Assembly (NCBI GenBank): GCA_963710975.1
Contig: CAVQCG010000005.1
Span: forward strand, 124,001 to 188,000
Direction of reading: 5' to 3'
DNA from: JBBQXH01 sp963710975
Lineage (GTDB): Bacteria > Actinomycetota > Thermoleophilia > Gaiellales > Gaiellaceae
DNA: 64,000 nucleotides
A program made the translations under genes and the position numbers. Below the pieces are notes generated by a model. The model searched no databases. It saw nothing but the letters and a program-made list of their open reading frames with translations, and was not told where the DNA came from. Shown piece by piece: positions 28,227-36,166 of the stretch (positions within the stretch are counted from its first letter, which is position 1; each line of letters begins with the position of its first letter).

Positions 28227-29396
28227 CTAGAGGCGGGCAACCTCCTCGACCACAGCCGTTGCCGCGTTGTCGAGGTCGGTGTCGTCGTGGGTCGACATCA
28301 GGGAGAACCGGATCCGCGAGTGCCCCGGCTGGACGGTCGGCGGTCTGATCGCGATCGCGAGGAGGCCTCGCTCGCGCAACGCCCGAGCGGCGGCAAGGGT
28401 TGCCGCGGTGTCGCCGATCATTGCCGGGACGATCTGCGTCTCCGACCGCCCCGTGTCGACGCCCCCGGCCCGGAGGCGCTCTCGGAACGCGACTGCCTTT
28501 CGCCGCAAATCCACTCGCCGGTCGTCCGCCGCACGAACGATGTCGATCGCGGCATCGATCGCAGACACGACCGCAGGCGGCAGCCCGGTCGAGAAGATGA
28601 GCGGGCGGCACGCGGACACGAGGTGGCGGATCCACGGCTCGGCGCCGGCGACGTAGGCGCCGTAGACGCCGAACGCCTTGCTGAAGGTCCCGAGCTGCAG
28701 GTCGACGCGCCCGGCGACTCCTGCCTCGTGAGCGGCGCCGGCACCATGCCGGCCAAGCACACCGGCGCCATGGGCGTCGTCGACGAGCAACGCCGCACCA
28801 TAGTGCTCCTTGAGCTCGACAATGCCGGCAAGTGGTGCGACGTCACCGTCCATGCTGAACACCGTGTCGGTGACGACGAGCACGCGTCGTCCCGGCCTGG
28901 TCGCACGCGCGAGCTGACGCCCGAGATCATCGAGATCGCAGTGCGCGTACCGCAGGATCTCGGCACCGGAAAGCCGGCACCCGTCGATGATGCTCGCATG
29001 GTTCAGCCTGTCGGAGACGACGGCCGCGTCCCCGTCGAGCAGCGCAGCGATCGTGCCGACGTTCGCGAGAAAGCCGCTGCCGATCACGATCGCTCGCTCG
29101 GTTCCCTTGAACGCCGCGAGCTTCTCCTCCAGCGCCGCGCAGGCGAGATCGTGGGACGCGACGAGCCTCGACGAGCCGGCGCCGGCTCCCCGTGACGCGC
29201 CGTCCTGCATGGCGCGGACGAGCCTCGGGTCGCCGGCAAGGCCGAGATAGTTGTTCGACGAGAGATTGAGCAGACGGCGCCCGTCACGCTCGGCCCATGG
29301 CTCTGCGCCTGCTTCGGTGGGCGTCAGGATCCGAGTCCGGCCGTCGGCGTCGCGCTGTGCGGCGGTAGCCGCGAGCCAGGCCTCCCAGCTCCTCAC
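28227..29396 (-). CDS. bioF: 8-amino-7-oxononanoate synthase / alpha-oxoamine synthase
   Basis: A 389-residue PLP enzyme of the alpha-oxoamine synthase family, which condenses an amino acid with an acyl-CoA. Key parts: NNYLGLAGDPRLV, GSGFLANVGTI, LNHASIIDGCRLSG, DDAHGAGVLG (Asp207, His209) and the PLP lysine Lys240 in GTFSKAFG. Length and spacing fit BioF best, but 2-amino-3-ketobutyrate CoA ligase is close and no other biotin gene is nearby. The start is GTG 29396, 38 nt after the SIS-domain gene, without a clear ribosome site. It may serve the catabolic genes around it rather than biotin synthesis. Confidence 0.8.
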   Translation of the reverse strand: MRSWEAWLAATAAQRDADGRTRILTPTEAGAEPWAERDGRRLLNLSSNNYLGLAGDPRLVRAMQDGASRGAGAGSSRLVASHDLACAALEEKLAAFKGTERAIVIGSGFLANVGTIAALLDGDAAVVSDRLNHASIIDGCRLSGAEILRYAHCDLDDLGRQLARATRPGRRVLVVTDTVFSMDGDVAPLAGIVELKEHYGAALLVDDAHGAGVLGRHGAGAAHEAGVAGRVDLQLGTFSKAFGVYGAYVAGAEPWIRHLVSACRPLIFSTGLPPAVVSAIDAAIDIVRAADDRRVDLRRKAVAFRERLRAGGVDTGRSETQIVPAMIGDTAATLAAARALRERGLLAIAIRPPTVQPGHSRIRFSLMSTHDDTDLDNAATAVVEEVARL

Positions 29397-29434
29397 GGAA
29401 TCAGCGGGCCAGCCGGACGACGCTCGCCGAGCGG

Positions 29435-30589
29435 CTAGCGGATCTTCGCCTCGGTGAGAGCCGCGGCGTCACGATAGGGCTCTTCCTCGCGCCGGATGAG
29501 GTCGGGGTTCACACCTGCCTCGTGCACGAGACCGACGGTGAGCTGCTGGAGCGCGACCGCCGTTGCGGTCAGCGAGGAGAGCGCAGCCGGGAGCCCGTCG
29601 GCGTCGGGCACGACGAAGACCCCCGCGCTGGCCAACGAGCGATCGATGCGTTCGGCCGAGTCGGAGGTGGCTATCAGCGCTGTCCGGATATCGAGTCGCC
29701 TTGCAGCTCGTAGCGCGGTATTCGTGCGCTCGGCTCGCTTCGCGCCGTCGCGGCGATCCGTTGCCAGGAAGATCGCGCTCGTGCGTCCGTCAGCCGGCAC
29801 GAGGTGTCCATGGAGCAACGTCTCGAGCCCACGCATCGCAGCGGGCACTCGCACGCCCTCTTCGATCTTCAGCGCCAGCTCCCTCGCCGCGATCATGTCA
29901 GCACCGCTCCCGCTCGTCAGATACTGCGTCGCTCCCGCCAGGCGAGCGGCGATCGCGTCGATCTCCTGCACGCCCTCGAGCACGCGATCGAGATGCGCTC
30001 CGAGCGCAGACGCATCGACGGCGCCCCCGTTGAACGCAGCCGAGACCGCAGCAGCCGCGAGAATCGGCGAGACGTATCCGATCGTGTGACAGAACGACCC
30101 GTCCACCTGCGGCGTCACAAACACCAGGTCGGACACGAGGGCAGCAGGCGTATCGCTCCCAGCCGCGGTGATCAGCGCGGTGGCGCGCCCTCGTGCTCGA
30201 GCCGCCTCGAGCGCCGACACGGCCGCCCGCGACCTGGCTCCGTGCGATACCACCACCAACATTCCCGCGTCCCGCGGATCGAGCGACGCCTCGAATGCCT
30301 CGCGAGCCTCGACCGCACCCTGAGCGCCTGCGGCGCGGCGCGCTTCCTCCAGCACCTCTGCCACCGCCATCGCCGAGTACTCGCTCGTGCCGGACCCGGC
30401 CACGGTCACCCAACCGCCTGCCGCCCAGACCGCCTCGATCTCCGCCGCGAGGGCATCTGCCTGCCCCTGCAGCTCACCGGCCCGCCGGGCGAGGCTCGGC
30501 TCCAGGGCGATCATGTCCTCCATCACCCACGGCGGGCCGCCGCGCAGCTCGGGAAAGTACGGCAGGTACCAGTCCGGCTGCTCTGGCAT
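29435..30589 (-). CDS. SIS-domain protein (AgaS/GlmS isomerase-like)
   Basis: A 384-residue protein with two sugar-isomerase domains, like the isomerase half of glucosamine-6-phosphate synthase or AgaS. Domain 1 (about 45-180) has VTVAGSGTSEYSAMAVAEVL and VVVSHGARSRAAVSALEAA. Domain 2 (about 215-360) has YLTSGSGADMIAARELALKIEEG. No glutaminase domain is present. ATG 30589 follows TAGGAG at the end of the small upstream gene. It would isomerise or deaminate an amino-sugar phosphate. Confidence 0.8.
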   Translation of the reverse strand: MPEQPDWYLPYFPELRGGPPWVMEDMIALEPSLARRAGELQGQADALAAEIEAVWAAGGWVTVAGSGTSEYSAMAVAEVLEEARRAAGAQGAVEAREAFEASLDPRDAGMLVVVSHGARSRAAVSALEAARARGRATALITAAGSDTPAALVSDLVFVTPQVDGSFCHTIGYVSPILAAAAVSAAFNGGAVDASALGAHLDRVLEGVQEIDAIAARLAGATQYLTSGSGADMIAARELALKIEEGVRVPAAMRGLETLLHGHLVPADGRTSAIFLATDRRDGAKRAERTNTALRAARRLDIRTALIATSDSAERIDRSLASAGVFVVPDADGLPAALSSLTATAVALQQLTVGLVHEAGVNPDLIRREEEPYRDAAALTEAKIR

Positions 30590-30592
30590 CTC

Positions 30593-30793
30593 CTACTCCG
30601 TCGCCTCTTCAGCGGCCGGCTGGCCGCCGGCCTCGTCGTGTTCCGGATCGCCGTCAGGAACGCTGGCCAGGCTGCCTCCTCGCGACTTCGCCAGGCGAGC
30701 CGCCTCCCTCTTCTGGCTCTTCCGCTCGCGACGCTCCTTCAGCTCCTGCTCTCGCATCATCTTCGCCATCGTCTTTCGTTTCTTCAATCTCAT
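30593..30793 (-). CDS. Small highly charged protein
   Basis: A 66-residue protein. The first 40 residues are Lys/Arg/Glu-rich and helical (MMREQELKERRERKSQKREA); the tail is acidic. ATG 30793 has AAAGGA upstream, and the gene ends three bases before the SIS gene, so the two are co-transcribed. It resembles small nucleic-acid- or ribosome-associated basic proteins in composition only. No function can be given. Confidence 0.5.
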   Translation of the reverse strand: MRLKKRKTMAKMMREQELKERRERKSQKREAARLAKSRGGSLASVPDGDPEHDEAGGQPAAEEATE

Positions 30794-30860
30794 CAGTCCT
30801 TTCGTGTTGTGCTCTCCACGACCTTAGCTGCGCCACCAGCCACGAGCCCACATCGGTGAG

Positions 30861-30915
30861 GCCCCTGATGAGGTATTCTTGTTACAGACGCCACATTTAT
30901 CAGAGCCCCCTGATG
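30861..30915. promoter_or_regulatory. Direct repeat in a divergent intergenic region
   Basis: CCCCTGATG occurs at about 30862-30870 and again at 30907-30915, in the 154-bp gap between two divergently transcribed small genes. A less GC-rich stretch (GGTATTCTTGTTACAG and CATTTATC) lies between the copies. This is compatible with two operator half-sites around a promoter, but no convincing -35/-10 pair was found. Confidence 0.25.
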
Positions 30916-30947
30916 CGTGGTCGGCGTGTAGAACAGAACGGAGTTTC

Positions 30948-31214
30948 ATGCCGAGCACGAATGATCGGAAGGCCGAGAGTCCCGGCGAGCAGAGCGCCCG
31001 CCTCAAGGCAGAATTGCACGCGATCTCTGCCGCCGACAGCATTGGTGATCGGATACTGGTCTTGACGCAGCGCCGTCACGCAGCGTACGACAGGGCGCGA
31101 ACCTACCGGGCCGGAGGACAACTCGTTCCCGGTTCGCTCGATCAAGAGATCGTCGAGAACGGCCTCCAGCTCGAGCACGCCCTGAGGCGCTACAGCGAGG
31201 CAGCCGGCGGATAG
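30948..31214 (+). CDS. Small hypothetical protein
   Basis: An 88-residue soluble protein with predicted helices (QSARLKAELHAISAADSIGD, then LDQEIVENGLQLEHALRRY) and no membrane segment. ATG 30948 has CGGAG upstream and codon use is like that of its neighbours. It is divergent from the small charged gene. I do not recognise a family. Confidence 0.45.
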   Translation: MPSTNDRKAESPGEQSARLKAELHAISAADSIGDRILVLTQRRHAAYDRARTYRAGGQLVPGSLDQEIVENGLQLEHALRRYSEAAGG

Positions 31215-31294
31215 CCGACGTCGCTCGTCAGCGGTCGATGCCGACCGGAAGGTGGTCCGCGGGGATCCGAGCAGTTCCGAGACGCCCGTGTGGT

Positions 31295-31300
31295 TACGCT
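31295..31300 (+). promoter_or_regulatory. -10 box for probable leaderless gene
   Basis: TACGCT (TAnnnT form) ends 8 nt before the ATG of the PEP-mutase-family gene at 31309, and there is no ribosome site between them. Confidence 0.35.
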
Positions 31301-31308
31301 TTAGCGTC

Positions 31309-32172
31309 ATGAGCGGCACCGGTGCGAGGAGTGAACAGCGGGCGAAGGCCCAGCGCCTCCGAGCGCTCCATCACGGCCCGCCGCTCCTCGTTCTGCCGAA
31401 TGCCTGGGACGTGGCGAGCGCGCTCCTGTTCGCGCGCCACCCCGCCTGCCGGGCGCTCGCGACGACGAGCGCCGGCGTCGCTGCGGTGCTCGGCTACCCG
31501 GACGGCGAGCTGATCCCGCGCGCTGACATGCTCGAGCTGGTCGAACGCATCACACGCGCGGTCGAGCTTCCCGTCACCGCTGATCTCGAGGCGGGGTACG
31601 GCGCCACGCCGGATGAAGCCGCGGAGACCGCGGCTGGAGCCATCATTGCCGGTGCGGTCGGGCTCAACCTCGAAGACGGCGTGCCCGGCGAGCCGACGCT
31701 CGTGCCGGTCGACGTGCACGTCGCGAAGATCGAGGCCGTCCGGCAGGTGGGTGAGGCGCTCGGCGTGCCGCTCGTCGTCAACGCGAGAGTCGACACCTAC
31801 ATCAACTCCGTCGGGAAGCCCGAGGAACGCTTCGAGGAGACGGTCCGGCGCGCCAACGCCTACCGTCGAGCCGGGGCCGACTCCCTGTTCGTCCCCGCCG
31901 TCGTCGATGCCGAGACCATCGCAGAGCTGGCGAAGGCCATCGACGGTCCGCTGAACGTTCTCGCGGGTACCGGGACGCCCACGGTCGACGAGCTCGAACG
32001 GCTGGGTGTGGCACGGCTGAGCGTCGGCTCGGGCGCCCACCGGGCGACGATGGCGCTCACGGAACGGATCGCCGACGAGCTGCTCCGCGAAGGAAGCTTC
32101 ACGTTCCTCGACGGAGCCCTGCCCTATCAGGACACGCAGGAGCTGCTCGGCCTCGGGCGGGATCGGGGCTGA
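31309..32172 (+). CDS. Isocitrate lyase / PEP mutase-family enzyme
   Basis: A 287-residue TIM-barrel lyase of the phosphoenolpyruvate mutase/2-methylisocitrate lyase superfamily. LVLPNAWDVASALLF is the family start. TADLEAGYG and LNLEDGVPG supply the Mg ligands, and LVVNARVDTYI and GTPTVDELERLGVARLS are also conserved. The KKCGH loop of true isocitrate and methylisocitrate lyases is missing, so it belongs to the open branch that includes oxaloacetate decarboxylases and C-C lyases acting on small oxo-acids. ATG 31309 is supported by the TACGCT box 8 nt upstream. Confidence 0.85.
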   Translation: MSGTGARSEQRAKAQRLRALHHGPPLLVLPNAWDVASALLFARHPACRALATTSAGVAAVLGYPDGELIPRADMLELVERITRAVELPVTADLEAGYGATPDEAAETAAGAIIAGAVGLNLEDGVPGEPTLVPVDVHVAKIEAVRQVGEALGVPLVVNARVDTYINSVGKPEERFEETVRRANAYRRAGADSLFVPAVVDAETIAELAKAIDGPLNVLAGTGTPTVDELERLGVARLSVGSGAHRATMALTERIADELLREGSFTFLDGALPYQDTQELLGLGRDRG

Positions 32173-32205
32173 TTCGCCCGCTCCTGGTTCTCGCCGTCGC
32201 CGTCG

Positions 32206-32687
32206 ATGGCGCTCACCGCGACGAGCCACGCCTTCGCAGCCAGGGCGTTCGCGCTCGGAGACTCGGTCATGCTCGGCGCGAAACCCCAGCTCGAGAAACG
32301 CGGTATTCACACGGATGCGGCCGTGAGCCGGCAGTTCTCCGCGGGGTGGCAGTCCTCGCGGCGAAGCGCGCCGCCGGCACGCTTCCCAAGCGCATCGTGA
32401 TTCACCTGGGCACGAACGGCCCCTTCTATCGGAAGGACTTCGACGCGATGATGCGCGTCCTCAGGAAAGTGCCCCGCGTGGTCTTCCTCACGGTTCACGA
32501 GCCGCGGTCGTGGCAAGACACGGTCAACTCCGTGATCCGCGCCGGCGTCACCCGATGGAAGAACGCCGTCCTGCTCGACTGGAACTGGTACGCGAATCGC
32601 CACCCGGGCTGGATCTACTCCGACGGCATCCACCTGCAGCCTGCCGGTGCCGCTGCCTACGCCCGGCTGGTCGCGTCCAAGCTCTGA
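32206..32687 (+). CDS. SGNH-fold esterase/acyltransferase-like exported protein, frameshifted
   Basis: A small SGNH-hydrolase-like domain. Block I appears as FALGDSVMLGAKPQL, block III as IHLGTNGPF, and the catalytic Asp-x-x-His as SDGIHLQPAG near the end. The frame shifts at about 32340 (RQFSAG to VAVLAAKRA). In another frame just upstream, 32169-32205 encodes LIRPLLVLAVAV, which would extend ALTATSHAFA into a full signal peptide, so a second indel near 32205 is likely. It looks like the detached SGNH domain found at the C-terminus of cell-surface acyltransferases. Confidence 0.65.
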
Positions 32688-32749
32688 CCTGCGAGCCATT
32701 CGTGCGGTGGTAGATTCCGAACCAGGAATCCCCTCAGGAAAGGACGGAG

Positions 32750-33358
32750 ATGGCGTACGAGGTTCCTCCGCTGCCATACGACTACAACGCGCTCGAGCCG
32801 CACATCGACGAGCAGACGATGCGCATCCACCACGACAAGCACCACCAGGCCTACGTCGACAACGCGAACAAGGCTCTCGACGGGACAGAATGGGCCGACA
32901 GGCCAGTCGACGACGTCCTGAAGAATCTCGCTGCGGTGCCCGAGGAGAAGCGCGCGGCGGTACGTAACAACGCGGGCGGGCACGCGAACCACTCCCTCTT
33001 CTGGCAGATCATGGGACCCGGCGGTGGCGGTGCGCCGAGCGGCGATCTCGCCGACGCCATCGATGCGGCCTTCGGGGGCTTCGACGGCTTCAAGGAGAAG
33101 CTCAGCCAGGCAGGCATCACGCGCTTCGGCAGCGGCTGGGGCTGGCTCGTCTGGAACGGGACGGGACTCGAGGTCATGTCCACGCCCAACCAGGACAGCC
33201 CGGTCTCGGAGGGCAAGACGCCGCTCCTCGGCATCGACGTGTGGGAGCATGCCTACTACCTGAACTACCAGAACCGCAGGCCGGACTACGTGGCCGCCTG
33301 GTTCAACGTGGTCAACTGGGACGAGGTCGCCAGGCGCTACGCGGAGGCCAAGGGCTAG
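32750..33358 (+). CDS. sodA: Fe/Mn superoxide dismutase
   Basis: A 202-residue superoxide dismutase converting superoxide to O2 and H2O2 in the cytoplasm. Metal ligands are His27 (MRIHHDKHH), His81 (GGHANHSLFW), Asp163 and His167 (GIDVWEHAYY). Gln148 in NQDSP together with Gly77 points to the Mn-type second sphere. ATG 32750 follows AAAGGACGGAG. A TAGATT box at about 32710 may be its -10. It is a single-gene unit closed by the strong hairpin at 33369-33399. Confidence 0.95.
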   Translation: MAYEVPPLPYDYNALEPHIDEQTMRIHHDKHHQAYVDNANKALDGTEWADRPVDDVLKNLAAVPEEKRAAVRNNAGGHANHSLFWQIMGPGGGGAPSGDLADAIDAAFGGFDGFKEKLSQAGITRFGSGWGWLVWNGTGLEVMSTPNQDSPVSEGKTPLLGIDVWEHAYYLNYQNRRPDYVAAWFNVVNWDEVARRYAEAKG

Positions 33359-33368
33359 AGCTGAAGCT

Positions 33369-33399
33369 GCAGGAGGGCCGGTTCGGCCGGTCCTCCTGC
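33369..33399. terminator. Strong bidirectional terminator hairpin
   Basis: A 13-bp stem with one G-U pair: GCAGGAGGGCCGG pairs with CCGGTCCTCCTGC around the loop TTCGG. It fills the gap between the stops of sodA (33358) and the convergent VOC gene (33401). The outer stem (GCAGGAGG/CCTCCTGC) is the same as in the 8607-8637 hairpin. Confidence 0.7.
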
Positions 33400-33400
33400 G

Positions 33401-33787
33401 CTACGACGGCGCTCGCGGCTTGGTGAGCTCGACGACGTTGCCGTCAGGATCGGCGACATGGAGCGTCCGTTCGCCCCACGCGCGGTCGGTCGGTGGAGCC
33501 AGAACCGTCACGCCGGCCTCGACGAGCCGGGCGTACTCGACGTCCACGTCATCGCAGAAGAACGCCGTCTCGCCCTGCGGCCATGGTGCTTCGCCGGCCG
33601 GTGCCTCCCGCCCGATCAACTCCTGGAGGTGCGAGCGCGCGTAGAGCGAGAATTTCGCGCCCTCGGTCGCGAACTCCGCGTAGCTCTCGTTCGCGAACCG
33701 GAACGGCAGCCCGATCGTGTCGCGGTAGAAGCGGATCGAACGGTCGAGATCGGAGACGAAGAGAATGGCGTACCCGAGGCGGGTCAC
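33401..33787 (-). CDS. VOC/glyoxalase-superfamily protein
   Basis: A 128-residue single-module protein. LGYAILFVSDLDRSIRFYRDTIGLPFRF is the typical opening of glyoxalase/bleomycin-resistance-like proteins. The end WGERTLHVADPDGNVVELTK carries the Glu ligand position. GTG 33787 overlaps the stop of the upstream ATP-grasp gene (GTGA, 33784-33787), so the two are translated together. It may act on or sequester the ATP-grasp product. Confidence 0.75.
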   Translation of the reverse strand: MTRLGYAILFVSDLDRSIRFYRDTIGLPFRFANESYAEFATEGAKFSLYARSHLQELIGREAPAGEAPWPQGETAFFCDDVDVEYARLVEAGVTVLAPPTDRAWGERTLHVADPDGNVVELTKPRAPS

Positions 33788-34974
33788 CGCCGAGCGCCAA
33801 CCACGACCGGATCCAGCTCGAACCCGTCCCGAAGAAGCTTGGCACGCCTGTGGCACTTGTCGACGGCTCCCGCTCTCGTCTCGGCAAACTCGTCGAAGAT
33901 GGCGAGCCGGAAGCTCTGCTCGTCGTTGCGCCCCTGCTGCGAGAGGCGGAGCCCGGGACGAACGAGCAGCTCGAGGCCCGGCTCGGGGTCCGGAACCGAG
34001 CGAACGAGGGCGTCCTCGAACACCCGGATGCAGTCCGAGATCGCCACACCGCGCGGCGGGCCGAATGTCCAGCCGGGATCGCCGCCGCAGGCGAGCTCGA
34101 AGAGCGCCTCGTAGGTCGACTGGCCGTCGACGGCCTCGACGAGCGGCCAGAACTGGGACGAGATCCGGGCGTTGACCTCGATGATCTGAGCGGCCCCGCC
34201 GTCGTAGGGGATGAAGAACTCGACGTTGAAGAAGCCTCCGTCGAACCCGAGCGCCCGGAGCACCCGCGACGTGGCGTCGGACAGCTCGGCCTGCCGCTCG
34301 GGCGAGAGCGCGGACGGGTACTCGAACCGCTCGAAGCTGTTGGTGCCCGGGTACTTGACGGAGTCGGTGACGCCGATCGCGGTCGTCTCCCCGCCGTGGA
34401 CGTAGCCCTCGAGCGTCACCTCCTTCCCGTTCAGCAGCTCCTCGGCGAGAAAGCCCCGCACCGCATCCGGGTGGAGTCCCGCCAGCTCCGCGACCCGTGC
34501 ATAGCCCGTCATGTAGTCGTCGACGTCCTCGAGCCGCTCGATCTCTGCGGGATGGTCGATGCGCCGCGCCCGCTGCGACAGCCGCCCGACGACAGGCTTG
34601 ACGAAGAACGGCGGCCCGAACGGCGGCCGGCCGTCGAGGAGAGCGAAGCGCGGCGTCGCCGAGGGTATCGTCGCGCGCTGGAGCGCCCGGGCTGTCGGCT
34701 TGAACTGGCAGGCGATGAGCGCGCGTGGGCTCGGTCCCGGCAGGCCGCGCCGCTCCGCGATCAACGCGGCGAGCAGCGCTGAGCGGTCCTTGGTGCCGAT
34801 GACGCCGTCAGCCGGAATCGCGTCTGTCTCCTCCACGAAGGCAGCCGGGTCGAACAGATCGATCGCGTCGAGGTCACCGCCGACGAAGTGGATCCGGTAG
34901 CGCGCGTCGAGTCCGGCCGCCCGGATGGCCTGCAGATCCCGCTCTTGCGGGCAGACGACGAGGATGTCTCTCAT
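33784..34974 (-). CDS. ATP-grasp ligase-like protein
   Basis: A 396-residue protein with an N-terminal preATP-grasp Rossmann half (ILVVCPQERDLQAIRAAGL) and an ATP-grasp core (PPFFVKPVVG, AEELLNGKEVTLEGYV, NVEFFIP, QIIEVNARISSQFWPL, where Glu and Asn are the Mg ligands). ATP-grasp enzymes join a carboxylate to an amine or thiol through an acyl-phosphate. Low similarity to carbamoyl-phosphate-type enzymes and the coupled VOC gene suggest a small natural-product-like or peptide ligation; the substrates are unknown. Confidence 0.8.
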   Translation of the reverse strand: MRDILVVCPQERDLQAIRAAGLDARYRIHFVGGDLDAIDLFDPAAFVEETDAIPADGVIGTKDRSALLAALIAERRGLPGPSPRALIACQFKPTARALQRATIPSATPRFALLDGRPPFGPPFFVKPVVGRLSQRARRIDHPAEIERLEDVDDYMTGYARVAELAGLHPDAVRGFLAEELLNGKEVTLEGYVHGGETTAIGVTDSVKYPGTNSFERFEYPSALSPERQAELSDATSRVLRALGFDGGFFNVEFFIPYDGGAAQIIEVNARISSQFWPLVEAVDGQSTYEALFELACGGDPGWTFGPPRGVAISDCIRVFEDALVRSVPDPEPGLELLVRPGLRLSQQGRNDEQSFRLAIFDEFAETRAGAVDKCHRRAKLLRDGFELDPVVVGARR

Positions 34975-35053
34975 ATGCCTGACCCCGGGCTACCCGAAAT
35001 GGTAGCGGGGCAACCATCCTGTCGTCATTCGGGGTCCGGTGTTACACGGCAAG

Positions 35054-35059
35054 TAGACT
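35054..35059 (+). promoter_or_regulatory. -10 box for leaderless MetE-like/HAL-like operon
   Basis: CAAGTAGACTCGGGAC immediately precedes GTG 35066, placing TAGACT 6 nt from the start with no ribosome site. Almost the same string precedes the amidohydrolase gene on the other strand at 39024-39040. Confidence 0.5.
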
Positions 35060-35065
35060 CGGGAC

Positions 35066-36166
35066 GTGATACCGCGGAGCGATGTCGTCGGCAGCCTCCT
35101 CCGCCCTCCGGAGCTCCTCGCCGCACGGGAGGCGCTGGAACGGAGAGAGCTGACGCCCGCCGGCTTCAAGCGCGTCGAGGACGGGGCCGTCGACGCGGCG
35201 CTGAGCCTCCAGGAGGATGCAGGGCTCGATGTCGTGACCGATGGGGAGATGCGCCGCCTCTCGTTCCAAAGCCAGTTTCCGGCGGCCGTCGAGGGCTTCT
35301 CCGACTGGGACATCGACGCGTTCCTCTGGGGCGAGTGGCACTCCGACGAGGTCGGCGATCGGACGCTCGAGCGTCCTCCGATCGCGGTCGTCGAGAAGCT
35401 CCGGCGCCGTCGCGGGCTCTCGACGGAGGAGTTCGTCTACGCGCGAGCCCGGACGGACCGTGTCCTCAAGGTGACGCTGCCCAGCCCGAGCATGCTCTCG
35501 AGCTTCTACGACGAGGAGCGCTCGCGCTCGGCGTATCCGACGCTCGACGGGTACCTCGCAGACGTCGCGGAGATCCTCCGCGAGGAGGTCGCCGAGCTCG
35601 TCGAACTCGGTGCGACCGCGATCCAGATCGACGCGCCCCAGTATCCCCTGCTCGTCGATCCGACCTGGCGAGACTTCTACGCGAGTCGCGGCTGGCCCGC
35701 CGAGCGGTGGCTCGAGATGGGGCTCGAGCTCGACAACCACGTCATCGGCGACCACCCCGGCGTGACGTTCAGCTTCCACCTCTGCCGGGGAAACCAGGGG
35801 AGCCGCTGGCTCGTCTCGGGCGGCTACGACTGGCTCGCCGAGCGCGTCTTCCCGGCGATCAACGCACAACGCCTGATGCTCGAGTACGACGACGAGCGCT
35901 CGGGCGACTTCGCTCCGCTCGCACACGTTCCTGAGGGCACGGTCGCCGTCCTCGGGCTCGTGACGACGAAGACGGGCCGGCAGGAGACCGTCGACGAGCT
36001 CGCCGGACGGATCCGCAAAGCGAGTGCATTCGTCCCGCTCGAGCGCCTTGCGCTCTCTCCGCAATGCGGGTTCGCCACCTCGATCGTCGGAAACGCCCTC
36101 TCGCGCGAGGACGAGCTGACGAAGCTCCGAACGATCGCCGAGACCGCTGCCGTGGTCTGGGGATGA
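35066..36166 (+). CDS. Second MetE C-terminal-like zinc protein
   Basis: A 366-residue stand-alone MetE-C/UROD-superfamily protein. It starts with RSDVVGSLLRPPELLAA, has AGLDVVTDGEMRR, and carries His/Cys zinc ligands in FHLCRGN and a Cys in SPQCGFA. It differs from the 12.1 kb paralogue in most positions but matches it in length and layout. GTG 35066 appears leaderless. Its stop overlaps the start of the HAL-fold gene (ATGA, 36163-36166), a firm sign that the two products work together. The reaction is unknown; methyl or other alkyl transfer from a catabolic substrate is the family-based guess. Confidence 0.85.
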   Translation: MIPRSDVVGSLLRPPELLAAREALERRELTPAGFKRVEDGAVDAALSLQEDAGLDVVTDGEMRRLSFQSQFPAAVEGFSDWDIDAFLWGEWHSDEVGDRTLERPPIAVVEKLRRRRGLSTEEFVYARARTDRVLKVTLPSPSMLSSFYDEERSRSAYPTLDGYLADVAEILREEVAELVELGATAIQIDAPQYPLLVDPTWRDFYASRGWPAERWLEMGLELDNHVIGDHPGVTFSFHLCRGNQGSRWLVSGGYDWLAERVFPAINAQRLMLEYDDERSGDFAPLAHVPEGTVAVLGLVTTKTGRQETVDELAGRIRKASAFVPLERLALSPQCGFATSIVGNALSREDELTKLRTIAETAAVVWG

